DNA of 64,000 nt, taken from assembly GCF_013387495.1 (NCBI RefSeq), contig NZ_JABZEE010000024.1, forward strand, positions 124,001 through 188,000, in the 5' to 3' direction. The notes beneath the pieces were generated by a model. The model was given only the letters and a program-made list of their open reading frames with translations, ran no database searches and was not told where the DNA came from. The stretch's first letter is position 1. The number at the start of each line of letters is the position of its first letter. The DNA comes from Streptomyces sp. PKU-EA00015. GTDB lineage: Bacteria; Actinomycetota; Actinomycetes; Streptomycetales; Streptomycetaceae. The position numbers were made by a program, and so were the translations under genes. This document shows, one piece after another, positions 43,183-51,228 of the stretch.

Positions 43183-43665
43183 TCAGGAGGCCTTCTCGAA
43201 CTGGAAGCGGTAGATGCCGATGACCTTCTTGCCCTTCGTCTCCATGATGTTGACGTCGGCCTTGGTGGTCGGCTCGCCGGTCTGCGACGAGAAGAAGGCG
43301 TTGCCCGGGATGGTCCGGTACGACTTCTTGTACGGCTCCTGCTCGACGGGCTGCACGCCGAAGAGCAGCGTCCAGCCGTTGTCGGCGATCTCCGGGTCGA
43401 CGCCGAGGCGGACCTTGTCGTCGGCGGCGAACTTGATCTTGGTGGGAGTGCCCTTGGTGAGGCACTTCTGGATCTCGGACTCCTTGAGCGCCTCGCCGTC
43501 GTTGTAGCAGGTCGCTTCGGTGTGGACCGAGTCCGATCCGACCGTCACGGTCGCGAGCGGGGTCGGCTTGTCACCACAGGCGGAGAGGACGAGGAGCCCG
43601 GCGGAGACAGCGCCGAGAGCGGCAGCGGTCCGGCGGCGCTTGCCGGAGAAGAACGCAACGGTCAT
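43183..43665 (-). CDS. Lipoprotein, DUF2771-like
   Basis: 160 residues from ATG 43665 (MTVAFFSGKRRRTAAALG). Lipobox LSAC with Cys near residue 29. Mature part is beta-rich with two further Cys (TEATCYND, IQKCLTKG), then FAADDKVRLGVDPEIADNGW and a final KKVIGIYRFQFEKAS, which I associate with the actinobacterial DUF2771 lipoproteins. Function unknown; same strand and close to mqnB, perhaps one transcript. The open frame upstream to 43866 is a GC artefact. Confidence 0.85.
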   Translation of the reverse strand: MTVAFFSGKRRRTAAALGAVSAGLLVLSACGDKPTPLATVTVGSDSVHTEATCYNDGEALKESEIQKCLTKGTPTKIKFAADDKVRLGVDPEIADNGWTLLFGVQPVEQEPYKKSYRTIPGNAFFSSQTGEPTTKADVNIMETKGKKVIGIYRFQFEKAS

Positions 43666-44192
43666 GGCCCGAAGGCTATCGGGCGCGACGGGCACGGCGG
43701 CGCGGGGGTACGGCGCGGCGGCCTTTTCAGCCCGGTGGCCTTCGCCGGCGGGCTGCTTCCGGCCCGCCCGGGCCCCGCCCGGATGCGCTGCGCAGGCGGG
43801 GCGTGCGGTTCCAGCCGGCCTGAGTCCCCCTGGAGATTGAGCTGCCCCCAGGGCATGCCGTGCCACCGGGTGGTGGCCGGGTCCGATGCCTCGGCCGGGT
43901 TGCCGGGGCGCTGCCCCGGACCCCGCGCCTCAATCGCCGACGGGGCTGGACTTGCCGGGTCCGCGAGTGCGGCGCACCTGCGGGGGCCGGACGGGCCCGG
44001 CAGCGCGGCGCACCTGCGGGGCTCTGCCCCGGACCCCGCGCCTCAATCGCCGACGGGGCTGGACTTGCCGGGTCCGCAGGCGCGGCGGTCTCGCGGGGCT
44101 GAATGGGCCGGTCCGCAGGCACAGCCGCTGACGAAGCTGGACGGCGCGCCCGCGGGGGTGGAAGGGCCCGGTCCGCGAGTGCGGCGGGCGTG
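43666..44192. repeat. Repeat-rich intergenic region with an imperfect 113-bp tandem duplication
   Basis: 527 bases with no supported gene. The sequence CCCCGGACCCCGCGCCTCAA at 43914 recurs at 44027 (offset 113 bp), with about 50 bases matching downstream of each. Each copy contains the dispersed hairpin CCCCGCGCCTCAATCGCCGA + CGGGGCTG (43921-43948 and 44034-44061). Probably terminator-type sequence for the MFS gene. Confidence 0.7.
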
Positions 44193-45542
44193 TCACGCCA
44201 CGCGGGTGCGAGGGGCGTCGCTGCGGCGGGCGGACGAGAACAGGCCGGGGCCCGCCGACACCGCACCCGCCGCCACGATCGCCGCCGCCACCGACATCCC
44301 CAGCGAGCCGTTCAGCGGCAGCGAGATGCCGATCGCCCCGCCCAGCACCCACGACATCTGCAGCAGCGTTTCCGAGCGCGCGAACGCCGACGTACGGACC
44401 TGTTCCGGCACGTCCCGCTGGATCAGCGCGTCCAGTGACAGCTTCGACAGCGCCTGCGTGAAGCCTGCCGCCGCGCCGAGGATCGCCACCATGCCCGCGC
44501 CGAAGAACACCGCCGCCAGGATCGCCGCGGTCAGCACCAGCGCCAGCATCGTCGCGATGATCAGCTCGGGGCCGCGCGCCTTCAGCCACGCGCCCACCGC
44601 CGTGCCCAGCGCGTTGCCCACGCCCGCCGCCACGCCCACCATGCCGAGCGACACCGCGGCCGACTGGCCGCCCAGGGGATGGTCGCGCAGCAGGAACGCC
44701 AGGAAGAAGATCAGAAACCCGGACAGCGCGCGGTGCGCCGCGTTCGCCTGGAGGCCGTGCAGCACCGAGGGACCCACCGTGCGCAGGCTCGGCTTCTTCT
44801 CGCCGTGCGTCAGCATGTGCGCCTTGTGCTCACCCTTCGCCGAGTCCACCTTGGGCGGCATCGTGAAGGCCCAGTAGGTGCCCAGCAGGAACAGCGCGCA
44901 CGCCCCGTACAGCGGCCACTGCGGCCCGATCTGCTGCAGCCCCACCGCGGCGGGCGCGGCGATGCCCGTGGCGAGCAGGCCGGCGAGCGTGACCCGGGAG
45001 TTCGCCTTCACCAGCGAGAACCCCGGCGGCAGCAGTCGGGGCACGACGGCGCTGCGCACCACGCCGTACGCCTTGGACGACACGAGCACGCCCAGCGCGG
45101 CCGGATACAGCTCCAGGTCACCGGTCGCGACCGCGCCCGACAGCAGCAACGCCAGCAGCACGCGGGCGAGCATCGCGCCCGCCATCGCCGCGCGCCGTCC
45201 GTGCGGGAGGTGGTCGAGCAGCGGGCCGATGACCGGAGCGAGCAGCGTGAAGGGCGCCATCGTGACGGCGAGGTAGAGCGCGACCCGGCCGCGGGCCTCG
45301 TCCGTCGGCACGGAGAAGAACACGGTGGACGCGAGCGCGACGGTGATCATGACGTCACCCGCGCCGTTGACCGCGTGCAGTTCGATCAGTTTTCCGAGGC
45401 CCGATTCGCCCGCGCCGTGCGCGTGGGTCGCCTTGCGGATGCCGCGCGCGGTGCCGGTGAACGGCAGGTGCAGGGCACGCCCGACCTTCCGGCCCGCTCC
45501 TCGGAGCGGCCCGGACGCCTCGGACGACCTCGCGGCTGCCAC
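44193..45542 (-). CDS. MFS transporter
   Basis: 449 residues from GTG 45542 (VAAARSSEASGPL). Eleven to twelve membrane segments, with an internal hydrophilic loop near the middle (DSAKGEHKAHMLTHGEKKPS). N-terminal region has FTGTARGIRKATHAHGAGES then GLGKLIELHAVNGAGDVMI. Substrate unknown; it belongs to a family found throughout Streptomyces. The start is uncertain: the only ATG nearby is out of frame, and the frame is open far upstream. Confidence 0.82.
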   Translation of the reverse strand: MAAARSSEASGPLRGAGRKVGRALHLPFTGTARGIRKATHAHGAGESGLGKLIELHAVNGAGDVMITVALASTVFFSVPTDEARGRVALYLAVTMAPFTLLAPVIGPLLDHLPHGRRAAMAGAMLARVLLALLLSGAVATGDLELYPAALGVLVSSKAYGVVRSAVVPRLLPPGFSLVKANSRVTLAGLLATGIAAPAAVGLQQIGPQWPLYGACALFLLGTYWAFTMPPKVDSAKGEHKAHMLTHGEKKPSLRTVGPSVLHGLQANAAHRALSGFLIFFLAFLLRDHPLGGQSAAVSLGMVGVAAGVGNALGTAVGAWLKARGPELIIATMLALVLTAAILAAVFFGAGMVAILGAAAGFTQALSKLSLDALIQRDVPEQVRTSAFARSETLLQMSWVLGGAIGISLPLNGSLGMSVAAAIVAAGAVSAGPGLFSSARRSDAPRTRVA

Positions 45543-45902
45543 CTCGTCATAGTGCCCCAAGCCCCCTCGGCGCGAACCGTGCTCCGCGCCGACGGGCCGC
45601 GTGTTGGCCGCCGATCGCGTCCGCGATGCGGACAGCGCGGCCCGTCGGTTCATCCCGTGTTGCGACGGGCAGGTGGGCGGGGAGCTGTGAAGGGGGTAGC
45701 GTGCGTAGCGCGCCACCGGCGGTTGTTCTCGGCCGCGCGCCTCTTCGGCATCCCGCAGAATGGATGACGTCAGGTGTGCCCGAAAACGGATCGGTCCGGG
45801 CGTGGACGTCGATGCGGCCCTCTGGTCCGCTCCGCCCACGGCCCCGTACCTGTCGGCCTGGCAGGCGCACCCGTGAGACGGCGTAGGAGAGAAGCGAGAC
45901 CT
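45543..45902. promoter_or_regulatory. Divergent intergenic region, MFS / DUF3027
   Basis: 360 bases between divergent starts. Contains a hairpin-prone stretch CGACGGGCCGCG ... CGCGGCCCGTCG (45590-45651 region). A 38-codon frame (45760-45876) has G/C-rich third positions but no ribosome site or promoter, and is not called. Confidence 0.4.
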
Positions 45903-46844
45903 GTGAGTGCGACGACGCGAAGCCGTACCCCCGACCGTCTGTGCGCCGAGGCGGTAGACCTCGCCCGGGAGGCGGCCGAGGAGGCCGCTGCACCTGGAGT
46001 GGTGGGCGAGCATGTGTCCCTCGTCTCGGAGGGAGACCGGGTCGTCACCCACTTCTTCGAGTGCAAGGAACCGGGCTACCGGGGCTGGCGCTGGGCCGTC
46101 ACGGTCGCCCGCGCGTCCCGCGCCAAGGTGGTCACGCTCGACGAAACCGTCCTGCTGCCCGGTCCGGACGCGCTGCTCGCGCCGGAATGGGTGCCGTGGA
46201 GCGAGCGGCTGCGGCCGGGCGACATGGGGCCCGGGGACCTGCTGCCCACGGAGGCGGACGACCTGCGGCTGGAGCCCGGCTACACGGGGGAGGACGAGCC
46301 CCCGCCGAACTCGGTGCTCGCCGAGCACCCGCCCTCGCACGACCTGGCCGAGCGGGTCGACGCCGAGGACGCCGAGCTCACCGACCGCAGGCCGGCGATC
46401 GAGGCGACCGACAACAGCGGGCGCGGCCAGATCGCGGCGCTCGCCGAGGAGCTCGGCATGCGCCGGGCCCGGGTGCTGTCCCGGTACGGGCTGCACACGG
46501 CGGCGGACCGCTGGGACGAGGCCTTCGGCCCGAAGACCGCGATGGCGCAGGCGGCGCCGGCGGCGTGCGTGACGTGCGCTTTCCTGGTGCCGATCGCGGG
46601 GTCGCTGCGGCAGGCGTTCGGCGTGTGCGCGAACGAGTTCTCGCCGGCGGACGGACGCGTGGTGTCGCTGGCGTACGGCTGCGGTGGTCACTCGGAGGCG
46701 GCCGTGATGCCGAAGCCGCCGGTGCCGCCGCCGCCGGTGCTCGACTCGATGGCGGCGGACGAGTTCCCGCTGCGGCCGGCGCGCGACAGCGGGTCGGTGT
46801 CGCCGGAGACGGACGCGGAGTCGGAGGACCTGGGCCACTCCTAG
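45903..46844 (+). CDS. DUF3027 protein
   Basis: 313 residues, GTG 45903 (VSATTRSRTPDRLC); the open frame upstream to 45774 has no start signal. Conserved stretches: VVTHFFECKEPGYRGWRWAV, VLLPGPDALLAPEWVPWSER, RPGDMGPGDLLPT and ALAEELGMRRARVLSRYG, with a Cys pair ACVTCAFLVP and a CGGHSE segment that could bind metal. These fit the actinobacterial DUF3027 family. Function unknown; monocistronic. Confidence 0.88.
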   Translation: MSATTRSRTPDRLCAEAVDLAREAAEEAAAPGVVGEHVSLVSEGDRVVTHFFECKEPGYRGWRWAVTVARASRAKVVTLDETVLLPGPDALLAPEWVPWSERLRPGDMGPGDLLPTEADDLRLEPGYTGEDEPPPNSVLAEHPPSHDLAERVDAEDAELTDRRPAIEATDNSGRGQIAALAEELGMRRARVLSRYGLHTAADRWDEAFGPKTAMAQAAPAACVTCAFLVPIAGSLRQAFGVCANEFSPADGRVVSLAYGCGGHSEAAVMPKPPVPPPPVLDSMAADEFPLRPARDSGSVSPETDAESEDLGHS

Positions 46845-47360
46845 CCTCTCCGGCCGGCAGGTCCGCCCTCACGGGGTCCCACCCGAGGGCGGGCCGCGAT
46901 CAAGCGCGCTGCGCCCGCGGACCGGGCTGAATCAGCCTCGTCGGCGCTGTGCCCGGCGGGACGCGCGGCCTGCGTTGCGCGTGGGGATCGGGCTGCTGTC
47001 CGATGGGCGGGGGCATGACCTGCGGGTGTGTTCTCCATCTCCCCTACGGCCTGGCGGCCGTGGGAAGAGCCCCCCAGACAGGCTGGGAGCAAGCGCGTCG
47101 GGCCTGCGGGGGCGGGCGATTTCAGCCTCGCCGGCGTGTGAGGCGCGGGCCCCGCGGAGTGGGTTGCGCGATCGGGCACGGCTGTCGGCCGGTGGACAGC
47201 GCATGTCCTGCGGGCGTGCCTTCCATCGCCGGACGGGCTGAAAGGCACGCCCCCGCAGCCGCCCGCCACGTTAGGGAACTCCCGTACGCGGTACCTTCGG
47301 CCCCAGCAGCAACACACAGGCCGCCGCAGGCATGCGGCACCGGCAGGGCGGAGTCACAGC
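46845..47360. repeat. Repeat-containing intergenic region
   Basis: 516 bases, no supported gene. Holds one copy of the hairpin CTACGGCCTGGCGGCCGTGG (47044-47063) and a diverged copy of the CGCCTCAATCGCC family (inverted, 47123-47150). It separates DUF3027 from the large ATPase and may act as a terminator. Confidence 0.6.
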
Positions 47361-50300
47361 GTGAGCGTCAGGACGACCGAGTGGGCCGACCCGTTCGGGA
47401 CGGCGCGGCTGCGGCGCGGTGTGCTCGACGCGTGGGCGGCCAGCCCGGCCCGCTTCCGGGAGGACGCCAACGCCGAGGAGGACCTCGCGCTCGGCGGCTA
47501 CCGGGACCGGCTCGTCGTCGAGCTCGCGCAGAACGCCGCCGACGCCGCGGCCCGCGCCCAGGTGCGCGGACGGCTGCGCCTCACGCTGCGGCCGGGCACG
47601 GGCGGCGAGCCCGCCGTGCTGGCCGCCGCGAACACCGGCGCGCCGCTCGACGCGACCGGTGTCGAGTCACTGAGCACCCTGCGCGCCTCCGCCAAGCGCG
47701 AGGGCCACGAGACGTCCGTCGGCCGCTTCGGCGTCGGCTTCGCCGCCGTCCTCGCGGTCAGCGACGAGCCCGCCGTCGTCGGCCGCCACGGCGGTGTGCG
47801 CTGGTCCCTGGCCGAGGCGCGGGAGCTCGCCTGGCAGGCGGCCGTGGCCAGCCCCGGACTCGGCGACGAGCTGCGCCGCCGGGACGGCCACGTACCGCTG
47901 CTGCGGCTGCCGCTGCCCGCCGAGGGCAGCGCGCCCGAGGGGTACGACACGGTCGTGGTGCTGCCGTTGCGGGACGGGGCCGCCGTCGATCTCGTGGAGC
48001 GGCTGCTCGCCGGGATCGACGACGCGCTCCTGCTGACGCTCCCGGGACTCGCCGAGGTCGTGGTCGAGACGCCGGACGGCGTACGGGAGTTGCGGCGCAG
48101 CACGCACGGCGCGTACGTACGGGTCGAGGACAGTGCGCGCGGCGAACGGCGCTGGCGGGTGGTGAGCCACGCCGGGCCGATCGAGCCCGCGCTGCTCGCC
48201 GACCGGCCCGTCGAGGAGCGGTTGCGCCCGCACTGGTCCGTCACCTGGGCCGTGCCCGTCGAGGTCGACGGCGCACCGGCCCGTCCGGGCACCGCGCCCG
48301 TCGTCCACGCGCCGACGCCCACCGACGAACCCCTGGGCGTACCCGCGCTGCTGATCGCCTCGCTGCCGCTGGACACGACGCGCCGGCACCCGGCGCCCGG
48401 ACCGCTGACCGACTTCCTCGTGGAGCGCGCGGCCGACGCGTACGCCGAACTGCTCGGCGAGTGGCAGCCGGTGAGCACCGGCACGATCGACCTGGTGCCC
48501 GGCCCGCTCGGCAAGGGCGAGCTGGACGGGGCGCTGCGTGCGGCGATCCTCACGCGGCTGCCGCGCACGGCGTTCCTGGAGGCCGCCGCGCCGCGGGAGC
48601 AGGCGGACGACGACTCCGGTCTGCCCGGCCGCGAGGCGCCCCGGGCTCTGCGGCCCATCGAGGCGGAGGTCCTGGAGGGCGCCGGCGCGGAGACCGTACG
48701 CGTCATGGCCGACGTGCTGCCGAGCCTGCTGCCCGCCGGTCTCGAGCGCCGGGTCGAGCTGCGCACGCTCGGTGTCGCGCGGGTGCCGCTGACGGAGGCG
48801 ATCGACCGGCTCGCCGGTCTGGAACGCGAACCGGGCTGGTGGCGCAGGCTCTACGACAGCCTCGCGGGCGTCGACCCGGACCGGCTGTCGGGTCTGCCGG
48901 TGCCGCTGGCGGACGACCGGACGACCATCGGCCCCCGTCAGACGCTGCTCCCTCTCGCGGACACCCCGCCCCACCTGGCCCGTCTCGGGCTGAAGGTCGT
49001 CCACCCGGACGCCGCGCACCCCCTGCTGGAGAAGCTGGGGGCGTTGCCCGCGACCCCGCGCGCCGTGCTGACGACGCCGCAGGTGCGGGCGGCGGTGGCG
49101 GCGTCGCTCGACGAGGGCGAGATCTGGGACGAGGAAGCGGACACCCTCGACGCCGAGGAACTGGCGGAGACGGTCCTCGCGCTCGTACGGGACGCGGAGC
49201 TGGAGCCCGGTGACGAGCCGTGGCTGGGCGCGCTGGCGCTGACGGACGAGGACGGGGAGCTCGCGCCCGCGGGCGAACTCGTGCTGCCCGGCAGCCCGTT
49301 CGCCTCGGTCATGCGCGAGGGCGAACTCGCGCTGTGCGACGCCGAACTGGCCGAACGCTGGGGCGAGCAGCCGCTCGCCGCCTGCGGTGTCCTGGCGAAT
49401 TTCGCCCTCGTCCGGGCCACGGACGTCGTGCTCGACCCCGACGAACTGGACCCTCGCGGGGGCGACTTCGCCGAGCCCGACGACGCAGGGCTGCTCGACG
49501 CGGTCGACGTGTGGTGCGAGGACGTGCTCGACCGGCTGCCCGACACGCCGGTGCCGCCGGTCGCCACGGAGATCGTCGCGGTGCGCGACCTGGACCTGGT
49601 GGACGACGACCGCTGGCCGCAGGCCCTCGCCCTGCTGGCGCAGCCGCCGCTGCGGGACGCGCTGACGCAGCCCGTACGCATCCTGCTGCCCGACGGCACG
49701 ACGGAGACGGTGCGGCCGTACACGGCGTGGTGGCTGCGCGACCATCCGGTGCTCGACGGTCGCCGCCCCGCCGGCCTGCGCGCGGCGTCCGCGGACCCGC
49801 TGCTGGAGGGCCTGTACGAGTCGGCCGACACGACGGGTTTCGAGGACGCGCAGGTGCTGCACGCCCTCGGCGTACGGACGTCCGTCGCGGCGCTGCTCGA
49901 CGAGCCGGGCGGTGCGGCCGAGCTGCTGGCCCGTCTCGCCGACCCCGGCCGCCAGGTGCGCGCCGACCGGCTGCACGCCCTGTACACGGCGCTGGCCGAG
50001 CTCGACCCGGAGCAGGTCACGCTCCCCGACGAGCTGCGGGCCGTGGTGGACGGCGAGGTGGTGGTCGTGGACGCGGGGGACGCGGTCGTCGCGGACACCC
50101 CGGACCTGCTGCCGCTCACCGCCGGGCTGCCCCTGCTCCCGGTGGCGCCCTCGCGCGCCGCGGACCTTGCCGACCTGTTCCAGGTGCGCCGCCTGAGCGA
50201 GGCGGTCACGGCGGAGGTCACGACCGAGGGCGAGGTGCACGAGGTCCCCGAGTCCGTACGGACCCTGCTGGGCCCTTCCACGCCCGCGACGTACGTCGAA

Positions 50301-50504
50301 CACGAGGAGCTGATGGCGGGCGGCGTCGAGCTCGACTGGCGCCGCACCCCGGACGGTGTGCTGCACGCCGCGACGCTGGAGGGCGTGGCGGCTGCCCTGG
50401 CCTGGTCGACGGCCCAGTGGCCGCGCCGCTTCGAGGTGGCGGCGCTGCTGGAGGACGCGTCCCGGACGGCGGAGCTGGAACGGGCGCGCTGGTTCGACGC
50501 GTAG
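47361..50504 (+). CDS. Large GHKL ATPase, sacsin/Hsp90-like N-terminal domain
   Basis: 1047 residues, GTG start. The N-terminal GHKL ATP site is visible: N-box VVELAQNAADAAARA (Glu54, Asn58), the second box AANTGAPLD (about 90-97, where most relatives have Asp-x-Gly) and GRFGVGFAAVLAVSD (121-135). The remaining ~850 residues carry no recognised domain and are acidic and Leu-rich. Proteins of this kind are annotated as sacsin N-terminal ATP-binding-like, with chaperone activity assumed, not shown. Followed 47 nt later by the SUKH gene on the same strand. Confidence 0.85.
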   Translation: MSVRTTEWADPFGTARLRRGVLDAWAASPARFREDANAEEDLALGGYRDRLVVELAQNAADAAARAQVRGRLRLTLRPGTGGEPAVLAAANTGAPLDATGVESLSTLRASAKREGHETSVGRFGVGFAAVLAVSDEPAVVGRHGGVRWSLAEARELAWQAAVASPGLGDELRRRDGHVPLLRLPLPAEGSAPEGYDTVVVLPLRDGAAVDLVERLLAGIDDALLLTLPGLAEVVVETPDGVRELRRSTHGAYVRVEDSARGERRWRVVSHAGPIEPALLADRPVEERLRPHWSVTWAVPVEVDGAPARPGTAPVVHAPTPTDEPLGVPALLIASLPLDTTRRHPAPGPLTDFLVERAADAYAELLGEWQPVSTGTIDLVPGPLGKGELDGALRAAILTRLPRTAFLEAAAPREQADDDSGLPGREAPRALRPIEAEVLEGAGAETVRVMADVLPSLLPAGLERRVELRTLGVARVPLTEAIDRLAGLEREPGWWRRLYDSLAGVDPDRLSGLPVPLADDRTTIGPRQTLLPLADTPPHLARLGLKVVHPDAAHPLLEKLGALPATPRAVLTTPQVRAAVAASLDEGEIWDEEADTLDAEELAETVLALVRDAELEPGDEPWLGALALTDEDGELAPAGELVLPGSPFASVMREGELALCDAELAERWGEQPLAACGVLANFALVRATDVVLDPDELDPRGGDFAEPDDAGLLDAVDVWCEDVLDRLPDTPVPPVATEIVAVRDLDLVDDDRWPQALALLAQPPLRDALTQPVRILLPDGTTETVRPYTAWWLRDHPVLDGRRPAGLRAASADPLLEGLYESADTTGFEDAQVLHALGVRTSVAALLDEPGGAAELLARLADPGRQVRADRLHALYTALAELDPEQVTLPDELRAVVDGEVVVVDAGDAVVADTPDLLPLTAGLPLLPVAPSRAADLADLFQVRRLSEAVTAEVTTEGEVHEVPESVRTLLGPSTPATYVEHEELMAGGVELDWRRTPDGVLHAATLEGVAAALAWSTAQWPRRFEVAALLEDASRTAELERARWFDA

Positions 50505-50551
50505 CGGCTGCCGCCGGGGCGGACTCGCCACCAACGTGTCAGGATGCGCTG

Positions 50552-51163
50552 GTGGACGATCTCATACGTGCCTGGGAACGCATCGAGACCTGGCTCGGGG
50601 AGCACCAGTGCACCAGTGCTCTGTCCGAGCTGCACCCGCCTGCCTCCGAAGAGGCCATCCAGTCCCTCCGGGACGCCATCCCGTACCCGCTCCACCCGCA
50701 TCTCGTGCAGTGGCTCGGAATCCACGACGGCGCCCCCCTGTACGACGCTCCCATCTGGCCGGGCGGCTACGTCCCGTACGGCATCGACGGACTCAAGGGC
50801 GGGCCGGAGTACATGGAGGAGATGCTCGAAGAGTTCGACGAGCAGCGGGACGAGGATCCCGAGCACTGGATTCTGGATCCGTGGGCGGACCCGCTGTGGC
50901 TCCCCATTGCCGGTACGAACACGGGGGAGAGCCTGATCATCGACCACCGGCCCGGCGACACCTACGGCAACATCATCGAGCTCGACTACGAGGGCAACGA
51001 GGTCACCGCAGTCCGCTGGAAGACTCTGGGGCAGATGATCGGGCTGATGGCCGAGTCCCTGGAGTCCGGATCCCCTATGCCGTACTCGCGCCAGTACTCC
51101 CGCGTTCCTCAACTGGACGAAGGCCCACCCAGGCACCTCAACTGGAAGTTGGAGAAGGCCTAG
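50552..51163 (+). CDS. SMI1/KNR4 (SUKH) family protein, probable immunity protein
   Basis: 203 residues from GTG 50552 (VDDLIRAWERIETWL). Family signs: PASEEAIQSLRDAIPYPLHP, HLVQWLGIHDGAPLY, DPLWLPIAGTNTGESLIIDH and a C-terminal Trp/Leu-rich end. SUKH proteins are the commonest immunity proteins of bacterial polymorphic toxins, notably against nucleases. It lies tail-to-tail with the NucA/NucB-type toxin gene, 65 nt apart. Immunity to that toxin is inferred from context. A frame running upstream to 49220 is a shadow of the ATPase gene. Confidence 0.88.
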   Translation: MDDLIRAWERIETWLGEHQCTSALSELHPPASEEAIQSLRDAIPYPLHPHLVQWLGIHDGAPLYDAPIWPGGYVPYGIDGLKGGPEYMEEMLEEFDEQRDEDPEHWILDPWADPLWLPIAGTNTGESLIIDHRPGDTYGNIIELDYEGNEVTAVRWKTLGQMIGLMAESLESGSPMPYSRQYSRVPQLDEGPPRHLNWKLEKA

Positions 51164-51182
51164 CACCAAGGACGCGAGAAGA

Positions 51183-51210
51183 CCCCCTCCCGCCGGCCGG
51201 TAGGAGGGGG
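51183..51210. terminator. Terminator between the SUKH and toxin genes
   Basis: CCCCCTCC / GGAGGGGG stem (8 bp) with a 12-nt loop, followed on the plus strand by CTTCTTTCC. Placed between converging stops, so it can serve both genes. Confidence 0.75.
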
Positions 51211-51228
51211 CTTCTTTCCGTCTACTTG

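Noticed and set aside
45760..45876. 38-codon frame starting MDDVRCARKRIGPG in the MFS/DUF3027 gap
   Set aside because: Third positions are G/C-rich, but there is no ribosome site, promoter hexamer or recognisable feature. Needs conservation data.
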